Origin: Deltaproteobacteria bacterium
GTDB taxonomy: Bacteria; Desulfobacterota; BSN033; UBA1163
Length of the DNA: 64,000 nucleotides
Assembly: GCA_016875195.1 (NCBI GenBank)
Contig: VGRY01000008.1
Span: forward strand, 1 to 64,000
Reading direction: 5' to 3'
Notes under the pieces: generated by a model
Databases searched by the model: none
The model's input: the letters and a program-made list of their open reading frames with translations, nothing else
What the model was told of the DNA's origin: nothing
Made by a program: the position numbers and the translations under genes
Shown here: in pieces, positions 32,323 through 40,736 of the stretch
Numbering within the stretch: the first letter of the stretch is position 1
How the letters are laid out: each line of letters starts with the position of its first letter

Positions 32323-33614
32323 TGAATGAGACAGCCACAGCAGGAGAAATAAAGAGCGTTAAAGATTTTGTGGGTTTTATCCGCAAAGAGCTGAAGCCGA
32401 AGGGGAAGCTCTTGACCCCTTTTAATGTTATCACTCTTCCCATCATCCTTCTCGGTGGTGTGCTCATTGTCTATCGTTTAGTTAAAGGGCTGGGCGCCGT
32501 GACCAACTTATCCCAGGAGTTTCCCTGGGGGATATGGATCGGGTTTGACGTGATGGTAGGAGTCGCCTTTGCCGGCGGCGCCTACATCCTTACCTTTGTC
32601 GTCTATATCCTTCGCACGGAAAAGTATCATCCGGTGGTCCGGGCAACGGTCCTCAACGGGTTCCTTGCCTATGTCTTTTATGCCGGCGCCATTTTGCTGG
32701 ACCTCGGCCGGTGGTGGAACATCGTCAACCCCATCCTTGGAAATAAGTTCGGAGTCAATTCAGTGCTCTTCCTTGTTTCCTGGCACTTTCTGCTCTATAT
32801 GATTTCCCTGTTTATTGAATTCTCCCCGGCTATCGCTGAATGGCTGGGATTCAAGAGAGTCAGGAAGATCCTTGGGTCATTGACCGTCGGTGCGGTCATC
32901 TTCGGCATCGCCCTTTCCACCCTTCATCAATCGGGTCTGGGGGCGCTCTTTTTGATGGCCAAGGATAAGATCCATCCCCTGTGGTACACCGAGTTTATCC
33001 CGGTACTCTTCTTCACATCGAGTATCTTCGCGGGATTGTCCATGGTTATTTTTGAAGGGACCATCAGCCACAAGGTCTTCAGTCATCAGATCGATGAGAA
33101 ACATCACCAATCTTTTAATGAGATCGTCCTTGGTCTGGGCAAGGCCTGCGCAGGAGCCCTGTTTGTCTATTTCTTCATGAAGGTCCTGATCCTCATCCAT
33201 GGGAAACAATGGGGGCTTCTGGCTTCTCCCATGGGATATTGGTACTTGGTCGAAATTTTTGGCCTGGTCCTACTCCCATGTTACATGTTCTTAAGGGGAG
33301 TCCGGTACAAGAATTTTACAGTCATCCGGGTAGCGGCGATCCTGTCGGTGCTTGGAATTATCATCAACCGGCTCAATATCTCTGTCATCGCCTATAAATG
33401 GTACGTGCCATGGAGCCAGAGATACTTTCCTTCCTGGATGGAAATTGTGATCACCATGGCCATCATCCTGACCGAAGTGTGGGTGTTCAGGTGGATCGTG
33501 AACCGGATGCCGGTGATCCAAGAGTCACCAGAATGGGCAAGAGAAGGACATCATCGTGAAGAGAGTTTAACCCTCAGAAAGGAGGTTCCACAATGGAAGG
33601 CTTCAGCTATGTAG
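32319..33614 (+). CDS. NrfD/HybB-type membrane quinone-interacting subunit
   Basis: 431 residues, about ten membrane helices. HybB-like features: the N-terminal LLTPFNVITLPIILLGGVLIVYRL, FPWGIWIGFDVMVGVAFAGG, and conserved YVFYAGAILLDLGRWWNI. NrfD/HybB proteins hold no cofactor but bind menaquinone and couple to the ferredoxin subunit. The ATG overlaps the preceding stop, and the 3' end overlaps the next GcvH-like gene by 22 nt, so the three are translationally coupled. The direction (quinol oxidation or quinone reduction) cannot be told. Confidence 0.93.
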   Translation: MMNETATAGEIKSVKDFVGFIRKELKPKGKLLTPFNVITLPIILLGGVLIVYRLVKGLGAVTNLSQEFPWGIWIGFDVMVGVAFAGGAYILTFVVYILRTEKYHPVVRATVLNGFLAYVFYAGAILLDLGRWWNIVNPILGNKFGVNSVLFLVSWHFLLYMISLFIEFSPAIAEWLGFKRVRKILGSLTVGAVIFGIALSTLHQSGLGALFLMAKDKIHPLWYTEFIPVLFFTSSIFAGLSMVIFEGTISHKVFSHQIDEKHHQSFNEIVLGLGKACAGALFVYFFMKVLILIHGKQWGLLASPMGYWYLVEIFGLVLLPCYMFLRGVRYKNFTVIRVAAILSVLGIIINRLNISVIAYKWYVPWSQRYFPSWMEIVITMAIILTEVWVFRWIVNRMPVIQESPEWAREGHHREESLTLRKEVPQWKASAM

Positions 33615-34291
33615 ACATTTTTGCTACCAAACACATCGAGTATCTGCTGGTCATCGGGTTTCTGCTGCTCTTCATCCCCTTCTGGAGATTATTGAACAGG
33701 CCTGCCAAAGCCATCTTTGAGGTGGCCGAGCGGATTGTTCCCACCCTCAGCGAATGGTTTCGGCTCCCGGAGGGACGGTATTATCATCTGGGGCACAGTT
33801 GGGCCACCCCCGAAGCGAATCAACAAACGGTGAAGATTGGCATTGACGATTTTGCCCAAAAGCTCGTGGGAGGCATTAACGGGATTCAGGTCCCTGCGGT
33901 TGGTTCGACCCTCCGTCAGGGTGATCGGGGATGGACCTTAAAGGTCGATTCGAAGACAATCGATATGCTTTCCCCGGTCGGTGGAAGAGTGGTCGCGATC
34001 AATGAAAAGGTGATCCAGTCCCCGGGTGCGATTAATAAGGACCCCTACAACAACTGGTTGATGGAAGTGGAGGCGCCCAAGTTTTCCGTGGATAAAAGAC
34101 AGTTACTTTCAGGAGGCGTGGCCAAGAAATGGATGGAAGAGGTGCGAGAGAGCCTCTTGTCCAGGATGAATTACAATCTGGGCTTGGTGTATCAAGACGG
34201 CGGTTTGCTCGTCGACGGTATGGCCAGAAGCCTCGATCGAGAAAAATGGGATGAAATTGCGAAAGACTATTTTCTGATCACCGAAGGTTGA
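33593..34291 (+). CDS. Membrane-anchored GcvH-fold protein 2
   Basis: 232 residues. One N-terminal membrane helix (IEYLLVIGFLLLFIPFWRLL), then an H-protein-like domain: YYHLGHSWATPEANQQTVKIGIDDFAQKLVGGI and SPVGGRVVAINEKVIQSP. Its best lipoyl-lysine candidate (DSKTIDMLSP) is seven rather than eight residues before the Pro, so lipoylation is doubtful. It resembles protein 1 in layout and sits on the other side of the HybA/NrfD pair, with the start inside nrfD and AAAGGAGG upstream. Probably a structural or carrier subunit of the same complex. Confidence 0.78.
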   Translation: MEGFSYVDIFATKHIEYLLVIGFLLLFIPFWRLLNRPAKAIFEVAERIVPTLSEWFRLPEGRYYHLGHSWATPEANQQTVKIGIDDFAQKLVGGINGIQVPAVGSTLRQGDRGWTLKVDSKTIDMLSPVGGRVVAINEKVIQSPGAINKDPYNNWLMEVEAPKFSVDKRQLLSGGVAKKWMEEVRESLLSRMNYNLGLVYQDGGLLVDGMARSLDREKWDEIAKDYFLITEG

Positions 34292-34415
34292 AAACAGGAG
34301 GAAGGGCCGAGAAGGGTTTTAACGGTTGTCTTCCAGAGAAGAAAGAGCATGAGGTTTTGATGTGAGGCGTTGTTGAGATAGGATCATCACCAAGATGTGT
34401 TGAGAGGGTAAGAAA

Positions 34416-35288
34416 ATGGACGGGAAAATAGACAACTCTCCGAAGAAAGATGGATACCCACTCATCCCTGATCAATCGATCAAATGTGTCTGGATGACCG
34501 CCGGCCTCATCTCTTATAAACTCTGTAAATATGATTTGCAGTGCGAGAAGTGTCCTCTGGATTGGGAACTGCGAAATCTCTCCTCGGCTCCCTCCTTTGA
34601 TTCGACCGCCCCTCCGGAGATAAAACATCTGAAAACCGGAGAAAAACTCACGCCCCCTCCACCGGAAAGGGATGCTGAAGAGGAGGAGGGGGCAAGGGAG
34701 GACCTCCGCCGCTTAAAGATTAAAGAAGATTTGTTTTACCATTACAGACATACATGGATCAAAGTGGAAAAGGGTGATGAGGTCCGGATTGGCATTGATC
34801 GTTTCCTGGGGGGACTCATCGGAAAAGCGACGGCCGTCATTCTCCCTCTTTCGGGAGGGCGGAGCAACCAGGGAGAAAGCCTCTGTTCCATCATCCAGGA
34901 GGAGGGCATGCTGCATATTGTTTCCCCCATCAGCGGATTGATTCTGTCGGTCAACCAGAGATTGAAAGATCGACCCTCATTGCTCAACCGGGATTCCGAG
35001 GGAGATGGGTTTTTGATGACCCTGACCCCTAAACATCTTCAACGAGACCAACAGAATTTCTTCTCTGGAGAGGGGGCACTTTCGTGGTGCCGGAAAGAAT
35101 GGGAACGCTTTAAAACGGAGGTCATTTCTGAACTGCCAATCAGGCAGAAATGGCTTGGCATGACCATGCAGGATGGGGAGGTTACCCTCAGAGACATAAA
35201 ACAACTCATTGGCCCACAACGATATATCCGGTTGGTGAATAACTTTCTGCGAAGAGGAGAGAAGTTCTCTCCTGACACAAAGGCATAG
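34416..35288 (+). CDS. Soluble GcvH-fold protein 3 with an N-terminal four-Cys motif
   Basis: 290 residues, no membrane helix. The N-terminal 50 residues hold C24-x12-C37-x5-C43-x2-C46 in KCVWMTAGLISYKLC and QCEKCPLD, a motif I associate with short Cys-rich domains on some deltaproteobacterial signalling and H-protein-like proteins. A Glu-rich linker follows, then the H-protein-like domain (FYHYRHTWIKVEKGDEVRIGIDRFLGGLIG). The lipoyl position is Glu (IQEEGMLHIVSPISG), so it cannot be lipoylated. It is 124 bp after protein 2 and in the same orientation, upstream of the kinase. A redox or metal sensing role is possible but unproven. Confidence 0.72.
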   Translation: MDGKIDNSPKKDGYPLIPDQSIKCVWMTAGLISYKLCKYDLQCEKCPLDWELRNLSSAPSFDSTAPPEIKHLKTGEKLTPPPPERDAEEEEGAREDLRRLKIKEDLFYHYRHTWIKVEKGDEVRIGIDRFLGGLIGKATAVILPLSGGRSNQGESLCSIIQEEGMLHIVSPISGLILSVNQRLKDRPSLLNRDSEGDGFLMTLTPKHLQRDQQNFFSGEGALSWCRKEWERFKTEVISELPIRQKWLGMTMQDGEVTLRDIKQLIGPQRYIRLVNNFLRRGEKFSPDTKA

Positions 35289-35605
35289 AGGTTATTTTCA
35301 CCCCATCCCCAATCCGGGAAGTCACACGTTTAACCGGTCTTCACTTCCCCCTCCTTCATGATCCTCCATTTCAATTTTTACGTTGATGCTGATTAAAGAT
35401 TATGGTAAAAGAGAACAAGATTCATCCGGCTTTCGTATGGGTGCTTCCCACCCCCTACGTTTAAGTCCCGATGAAGATCGGGACTCGAAACCAAGAGGGG
35501 ATGAGGGGGAGTTATAAGGGGAGGTTACCCGCTCAATTCCCGGATGAACCGAAAACAGAATGATTTATTGATCCAAGGGATACAATTTCATTTCAGGGCA
35601 AGGAA
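35289..35605. other. Gap between GcvH-like 3 and the histidine kinase
   Basis: 317 bp with no gene. Nearly half is the MITE-like copy at 35420-35549. No -24/-12 or -35/-10 pair stands out, and the kinase could be expressed from readthrough. Confidence 0.5.
35420..35549 (+). mobile_element. MITE-like element, copy B, with a nested hairpin
   Basis: Ends ATTCATCCGGC and CCGGATGAAC form the terminal inverted repeat. The inside matches copy A (CTTTCGTATGGGTGCTTCCC ... GAGGGGGAGTTATAAGGGGA, GGTTACCCGCTCAATTCCCG). The central palindrome is interrupted by GTCCCGATGAAGATCGGGAC, a hairpin found also in the 29985 and 40597 elements, suggesting one repeat inserted in another. Confidence 0.75.
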
Positions 35606-37291
35606 ATGGCAGCAGTGCAAGACTGGGTAAAAAGGCTATTCTTTAAAAAAATTCTGCTGGTGATGGCGGGGCTGAGCTTCAGGAGCTTGAGCTTTAAGCT
35701 CTACTTTCTGCTGGCCATTCTGCTCATCATCTCCTTTGCAGGCATCATGTATTTTAATATCACCTCCTACATTACCCATATTAATGAAAGCGTCATGCAC
35801 AGCGCGATTCAGGCCAGCGACCTGATCAAAGGCTCTGCCCGATACAGCATGTTGAAGAACGATAGGGAACATCTTCAGAATATCATGTCCACTATTGCCA
35901 AGGAAGAGGGTGTGGAGGGAGTTCGAATTTATAATAAGCCGGGGCAAATTTCATTTTCGGACAACTTAACCGAAGTTGGCACCACGGTGGACATCGATGC
36001 AGAACAATGTTCGGTCTGTCATAAGAATGTTCCTCCCCTGGAACATCTGACCACCCAGAATCGAATCCGAATTTTTACCTCTCCCCAAGGACATCGGGTG
36101 CTGGGTCTCATTAATCCGATTGCGAATGAACCTGAATGTTTCAACGCTCCCTGTCATGGCCATTCTCCCAAAGATAAACTTCTCGGGCTGTTGGATGTGA
36201 AGCTATCGTTAAAGGCTGTGGATGAAGAGACTCAGAGGACCAAGGAGCAGATGATTCTCTATTCAAGCATCATGATTGTGATCACCGCCTTGTTATTCGG
36301 GGGCTTCATTATCAAGCTGATTCATACCCCCGTCCGAAAGCTGACCAAAGGAACCAGGGAAGTGGCCAACTTGAACCTGGACTATTCCATCGATTTTAGG
36401 TCGAATGATGAGATGGGAGAATTGGCTCGATCGTTTAACCAGATGACCAGACAACTGAAGGCGGCCAATGAGGCCAACCAGGAATGGTCCGCCATCCTGG
36501 AAAGAAAGGTCCAGGAGAAAAGCGAAGAGCTGAAGAAGGCTCAAGCCCATCTCATCCTGGTGGAAAAGATCGCCTCCCTTGGCAAGCTTTCTGCGATCGT
36601 CGCTCATGAGATCAACAACCCCTTATCAGGAATCCTCACTTATGCGAGCCTCTGTTTGAAGATCATCCAGAACCCCTCCTCTTTTTCTTCGGGAGACTCT
36701 GTCAAATATCTGACCGTGATCAAGGATGAAGCCAAACGGTGCGGCGAAATCGTCAAGAACCTGCTGGTGTTTGCCAAAAAGGATTTTGGCAAATGGACGG
36801 AAGAGAGGCTCCATCATATTATTAATAATAGCATCCGGTTGGTTAAACATAATATGGATCTAAAGGAGGTGTCGCTGGCTCTGGATTTGGCCGAAGGAGA
36901 TGATCTCCTCTTTTGTGACTCCAGCGGCATTCAGCAAATCTTCGTTGCTTTGTTTATCAATGCCATCGAAGCGATGTCCAAGGGGGGGAAATTAACGCTC
37001 AAGACGAGATTTTTAGAGAAACGGCACATCCAAATCGTCATTTCAGATACGGGCTTTGGAATCCCCGAGGAGATCCTGCCCAAGATTTTTGAACCCTTCT
37101 TCACGACCAAAGAATCCACTGGATTAGGGTTGGCGGTCGTCTACAGAATTATTCAGCAACATGAGGGTAAAATCGAAGTGAATTCCAAACCGAATGAGGG
37201 AACAACCTTTACCATTTACTTGCCCAGGGAGCCTTATAAAGTTCAGGAGAGATTGGACAACCATTCGAACAACCTTGGGTCCCAGAGTTGA
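35606..37291 (+). CDS. Membrane sensor histidine kinase with periplasmic c-haem motifs
   Basis: 561 residues. A membrane helix (about 31-51), periplasmic sensor domain (about 52-215), second helix (about 217-237), HAMP (THKxPVRKL-type LIHTPVRKLTKGTREVANLNLD), coiled coil, then HisKA with H-box IVAHEINNPLSGI and HATPase_c (SDTGFGIPEEILPKIFEPFF, TGLGLAVV). The sensor contains CSVCH (Cys135, Cys138, His139), a CXXCH haem c site, and CFNAPCH (Cys178, Cys183, His184), a CX4CH variant. Both are on the side where cytochrome c maturation occurs, so it probably senses redox state or a small ligand. It is followed by its cognate sigma-54 regulator. Confidence 0.92.
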   Translation: MAAVQDWVKRLFFKKILLVMAGLSFRSLSFKLYFLLAILLIISFAGIMYFNITSYITHINESVMHSAIQASDLIKGSARYSMLKNDREHLQNIMSTIAKEEGVEGVRIYNKPGQISFSDNLTEVGTTVDIDAEQCSVCHKNVPPLEHLTTQNRIRIFTSPQGHRVLGLINPIANEPECFNAPCHGHSPKDKLLGLLDVKLSLKAVDEETQRTKEQMILYSSIMIVITALLFGGFIIKLIHTPVRKLTKGTREVANLNLDYSIDFRSNDEMGELARSFNQMTRQLKAANEANQEWSAILERKVQEKSEELKKAQAHLILVEKIASLGKLSAIVAHEINNPLSGILTYASLCLKIIQNPSSFSSGDSVKYLTVIKDEAKRCGEIVKNLLVFAKKDFGKWTEERLHHIINNSIRLVKHNMDLKEVSLALDLAEGDDLLFCDSSGIQQIFVALFINAIEAMSKGGKLTLKTRFLEKRHIQIVISDTGFGIPEEILPKIFEPFFTTKESTGLGLAVVYRIIQQHEGKIEVNSKPNEGTTFTIYLPREPYKVQERLDNHSNNLGSQS

Positions 37292-37302
37292 GGAGGGGGG
37301 AG

Positions 37303-38649
37303 ATGGATCAACAGAGATTCAGCATTTTAATCGTCGATGACGAGTTTTCAGTGAGGGATTCCTTATATAACTGGTTTAAAGTTGAGGGATATCGGGTCGA
37401 TACTGCAGAAAATGCCTCGGAGGCTTTGAGAAAACTGCAGGAAGGCCCCTGGGACATCGCCTTGCTTGATATTAAGATGCCCGGCATGGACGGAATCGAG
37501 CTTCAGAAACACATTAAGAGGATCGATAAGACGATCGTCGTGATCATCATTACCGCCTACGCTACTGTGGATACAGCCGTGGAGGCGATGAAGGACGGAG
37601 CTTTCGATTATATCTCCAAGCCCATCGATCCGGACAAACTATCGGTTTTAATCCGCAATGCGATCAACCACCGGAGGCTGGTGGCTGAAAATATCCAGCT
37701 GAAGCAGAAGGTGGAGGAGCTATCCCTGCAGGATGAAATTATTGGGGCAAGCCCACAGATTAAAAAGATACTGGAGATGATCGAAGTGGTTTCCCAGACC
37801 GATGCAACGGTCCTGATCCGTGGAGAAAGCGGAACCGGGAAAGAGCTGGTTGCCCAGGCCATCCACGGAAAGAGCAACCGGAGATATTTCCCGATTATTT
37901 CGATCAACTGCGGATCCCTGGCCGAGGGCCTTCTCGAGAGTGAACTCTTTGGCCATGAGAAGGGCGCATTTACCGGAGCCCAGTACAAAAGAAAAGGGAA
38001 GCTGGAGATGGCCAATGGGGGCACCATCTTTTTTGACGAAATTGGAAATATCTCGCCAAAAATGCAGATGGATCTCCTTCGTGTCCTTGAAACCAAACAG
38101 TTCACTCCCCTGGGAAGCAATAAAGTCATCAACGTGGATTTCCGGGTTATTACCGCAACGAATACCGACCTTGAAAAAGAGGTGGCGGAGAAGAATTTTC
38201 GAGAGGATTTCTATTACCGTCTCAATGTCTTTTCCATTCACATTCCACCTCTTCGAGAAAGAACCGAGGACATTCCCCTCCTCGCCCAGTATTTTCTCGA
38301 GAAATATGCCAAATCGATGAATAAAAAAGTGACGGAGATCTCTCCGGAAGGGATGAAGATATTGACTCAGTATGACTGGCCGGGCAATATTCGCGAGCTG
38401 AGAAATACCATCGAGAGAGCCCTCGTGGTGGTGGGAAAGAAAAATAGGATTGAACCGGAGGATTTAAACCTGCATTCCCCTGCCAAACAAAATTTAACGA
38501 ACGCAGAGAGCCTGGAGGATTTAGAGAAAGTTCATATCCAGCGAGTCTTAGAGAAAACCAGTGGAAACATTTCGAAGTCTGCGGAGATACTCAAGATTGA
38601 CAGGGTTACCCTTTACAACAAGATCAAAAAATATAATTTACCCCGTTAG
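37303..38649 (+). CDS. Sigma-54-dependent response regulator (NtrC family)
   Basis: 448 residues from ATG 37303, with GAGGAGGGGGGAG upstream. Receiver domain with ILIVDDEF, phospho-acceptor Asp in ALLDIKMPGMDG and KPIDPDK. AAA+ domain with Walker A GESGTGKE, the sigma-54 contact loop GAFTGA, Walker B GTIFFDEIG and an R-finger region. A Fis-type HTH closes the protein (SKSAEILKIDRVTLYNKIKKY). It should be phosphorylated by the preceding kinase and activate RpoN promoters such as the one at 30453. The start lies just past the kinase stop. Confidence 0.95.
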   Translation: MDQQRFSILIVDDEFSVRDSLYNWFKVEGYRVDTAENASEALRKLQEGPWDIALLDIKMPGMDGIELQKHIKRIDKTIVVIIITAYATVDTAVEAMKDGAFDYISKPIDPDKLSVLIRNAINHRRLVAENIQLKQKVEELSLQDEIIGASPQIKKILEMIEVVSQTDATVLIRGESGTGKELVAQAIHGKSNRRYFPIISINCGSLAEGLLESELFGHEKGAFTGAQYKRKGKLEMANGGTIFFDEIGNISPKMQMDLLRVLETKQFTPLGSNKVINVDFRVITATNTDLEKEVAEKNFREDFYYRLNVFSIHIPPLRERTEDIPLLAQYFLEKYAKSMNKKVTEISPEGMKILTQYDWPGNIRELRNTIERALVVVGKKNRIEPEDLNLHSPAKQNLTNAESLEDLEKVHIQRVLEKTSGNISKSAEILKIDRVTLYNKIKKYNLPR

Positions 38650-38760
38650 AAAATTTTACTGTGTGCTCCATGTGAAGCTAAAGTTCCATCGGGAGGTGAG
38701 ACGTCCTGTTGTGGAGGAGCAGAATTTCTAACGGGGTGAACAGAGGTCGTCCGTCCATCC

Positions 38761-39309
38761 ATGTCCTATATTGACATCGTCCCCATTGGCAAGATCGAGG
38801 AAGCGTACCTTTCCTCCCTCAAGCAAAACCTTTATCAGACGTTCAAAGTCCAGACCCGGGTTCGAAAGCACCCCGTTGATTTTTCTACGGTCTATGATTC
38901 TGTTCGAAACCAGTACAACTCCAGCGGTTTTCTGGTCCAGTTGATCCATGATCTTCCATCCGAAACAATGAAAGTCCTGGGGGTGACCGAGATGGACCTG
39001 TTCATCCCCATCTTCACCTTTCTGTTTGGTGAAGCCCAGCTGAATGGACCCGGGGCGATCGTCTCTGCCCATCGCCTTCATAATCCATTTTACGGCATTC
39101 CTGAGAATAGATCCCTGTTTGAAAATCGTCTCCTGAAAGAGAGCATCCATGAATTAGGTCACACCTTTGGTCTCATTCACTGTTTCAATTTAAGATGTGT
39201 GATGAATACTTCCACCTACGTCGAAGAGATTGACCAGAAATCTGCCAATTTCTGCAAGGCCTGCGAACAGGAAATCCTTCGTTGGCGAAATGAACATCTC
39301 GTAGATTGA
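38761..39309 (+). CDS. amzA: Archaemetzincin family zinc metallopeptidase
   Basis: 182 residues, the normal size. The extended zinc motif is HELGHTFGLIHC (His130, His134, His140), followed by Cys and Met-turn (LRCVMNTS) and a CX2C pair (FCKAC) for the second, structural zinc. This matches HExxHxxGxxHCx4CxM-x17-CxxC, the archaemetzincin signature. Archaemetzincins are found in archaea, some bacteria and animals; their bacterial substrate is unknown. It lies 111 bp after the sigma-54 regulator, in the same orientation. No signal peptide. Confidence 0.93.
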   Translation: MSYIDIVPIGKIEEAYLSSLKQNLYQTFKVQTRVRKHPVDFSTVYDSVRNQYNSSGFLVQLIHDLPSETMKVLGVTEMDLFIPIFTFLFGEAQLNGPGAIVSAHRLHNPFYGIPENRSLFENRLLKESIHELGHTFGLIHCFNLRCVMNTSTYVEEIDQKSANFCKACEQEILRWRNEHLVD

Positions 39310-39390
39310 AGCAGTCAAATTCCCTAAGTGAAAGATGTTCTTACCTGATCCTCTTGCAACTTTTAGGATAAAGCATTAGACTGGTTCTAT

Positions 39391-40140
39391 ATGAAGACGA
39401 GGAGATTTTTCAACCCCGTTTTTCTCTTCTTTTTTGTCATTCTTCTCTTTCCCCAAATCTGTTTTGCCTTGACAGATGAAGAAATCCAAAAATTTCAGTC
39501 TCCCCTGAAGGATCGAACCGTAGGGGAGAGGATTGTGTTCTGGGCGGAGAAATTTATTGGAACGCCGTACGATCAAGATCCCATGGGTGAATATGTCACA
39601 AAGGCAGCGATCGTGGCAGATGAGAGAATGGATTGCATGTATCTCACTTTCCGGGTAGTAGAGCTTGCCCTGAGCCGCAACCCTGAAGAAGCGATTCAGG
39701 TTGCCCTTGAGAGACGATTTCATTCAAAAGGGCTTCTGAAGGACGGGAAGGTCCTCAATTATGAGAACCGATTTGAATACGGGGAGGATATGGTTACAAG
39801 CGGAAAGTGGGGAAGGGAGATCACCTCACAGGTTGGAAAGACAAAACGCATCAAGGGTTCGAGGGGCAAACCCTTCGTGGATATTCTTCCTTCTAATCAA
39901 ATCCGTAACAGAATAGAGAGAGTGAAGAACGGGGATATCCTCTTCTTCATAAAGGAGATTGAAAAAAGGAAGCTGGGTGAGATCGTTGGACATATTGGGA
40001 TTATCAAAATTGAGCAAGAAGCCTATCTCATCCATGCCAGCGGAACAAAAGAGAAAGGCGGAGAGGTGAAGAAGGTTCCGTTAAAAGAGTATCTTTTAAA
40101 GATGCCGTTTGTCGGCATCATGATTACAAGGTTCGATTGA
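39391..40140 (+). CDS. Secreted DUF1460/NlpC-P60-like cysteine hydrolase
   Basis: 249 residues. The Sec signal MKTRRFFNPVFLFFFVILL ends near CFA-LTDEE. The mature part has WAEKFIGTPYDQDPMGEY, a catalytic Cys in MDCMYLTFRVVELAL (equivalent to the FDCVTF region of DUF1460/NlpC-P60-like enzymes) and His in GEIVGHIGII. DUF1460 proteins characterised elsewhere are cell-wall amidases or endopeptidases, so it probably trims peptidoglycan. The fold is recognised by pattern only. Confidence 0.7.
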   Translation: MKTRRFFNPVFLFFFVILLFPQICFALTDEEIQKFQSPLKDRTVGERIVFWAEKFIGTPYDQDPMGEYVTKAAIVADERMDCMYLTFRVVELALSRNPEEAIQVALERRFHSKGLLKDGKVLNYENRFEYGEDMVTSGKWGREITSQVGKTKRIKGSRGKPFVDILPSNQIRNRIERVKNGDILFFIKEIEKRKLGEIVGHIGIIKIEQEAYLIHASGTKEKGGEVKKVPLKEYLLKMPFVGIMITRFD

Positions 40141-40284
40141 CAGGGTTTTCCCCAAAAATGTGAGATCGTTTTTTTGATGAAAATAGGTTAGAGTAAAAAA
40201 GCTGATGAGAAGGGATTTTGAGACTAATTTAGAAATCTCATCTGGGGTTTGTCCCCCAATTTGCTATGGGAGGGAAATCTCTTT

Positions 40285-40596
40285 ATGATCCGCGTATTCA
40301 ATAAGCATTACCGTAAGGCCGTTGACCTGGTGGAGAATGCCACGGGTAGTGAGAAGCTGGAGATTGCAGAAAAGGTCATGGAATGGTTCCGGGAACTCCC
40401 CGAGGAATACCTGGTTTCTCTGGCGCTCTTCTTTAATGAGGTGATCGATGATCTGGGGGATGAGAGCCTCGAAAAGATCGATCTGAAGACCAAACGTAAG
40501 AAGAAAGAGGAAGAAGAAGAGGAAGAAGACGACGATTACGAAGAAGACGAAGAAGATTATGATGACAACGATGAAGATGAAGAGGAGGATTATTAA
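40285..40596 (+). CDS. Small protein with a polyacidic C-terminus
   Basis: 103 residues from ATG 40285. Residues 1-65 look like a compact helical domain (MIRVFNKHYRKAVDLVENAT, VMEWFRELPEEYLVSLALFF). The last 35 are almost all Glu, Asp and Lys, then Glu/Asp/Tyr only. Such tails often bind metal ions or basic proteins, but the function is unknown. The upstream TTG at 40249 is less likely as a start. The stop is directly followed by the MITE-like copy that fills the gap to the AAA ATPase gene. Confidence 0.65.
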   Translation: MIRVFNKHYRKAVDLVENATGSEKLEIAEKVMEWFRELPEEYLVSLALFFNEVIDDLGDESLEKIDLKTKRKKKEEEEEEEDDDYEEDEEDYDDNDEDEEEDY

Positions 40597-40736
40597 GGGA
40601 ACCTCTAATAATTCAAAATTCGTCACTCCGGTGAAAACTCGGTTTCGAGTCGCAACGACCGGAGTCCAGTCATATCAAGAGGTTCTGGATTCTCCCGATA
40701 AAGATCGGGACCGGAATGACATTTTTAGAGGTAGCC
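40597..40736 (-). mobile_element. MITE-like element with GGGAACCTCTAAAAATTC ends, copy 2
   Basis: Ends GGGAACCTCTAATAATTC and GACATTTTTAGAGGTAGCC form the terminal inverted repeat. The interior (ACTCGGTTTCGAGTCGCAAC, GATTCTCCCGATAAAGATCG) is the reverse complement of the 29985 copy. It fills the whole 140 bp between two convergent stop codons and could act as a bidirectional transcript-end hairpin. Confidence 0.75.

Noticed and set aside
30516-35288. Glycine cleavage system operon
   Set aside because: Only H-protein-like folds are present, two are membrane-anchored and one lacks the lipoyl lysine; no gcvT or gcvP is nearby.
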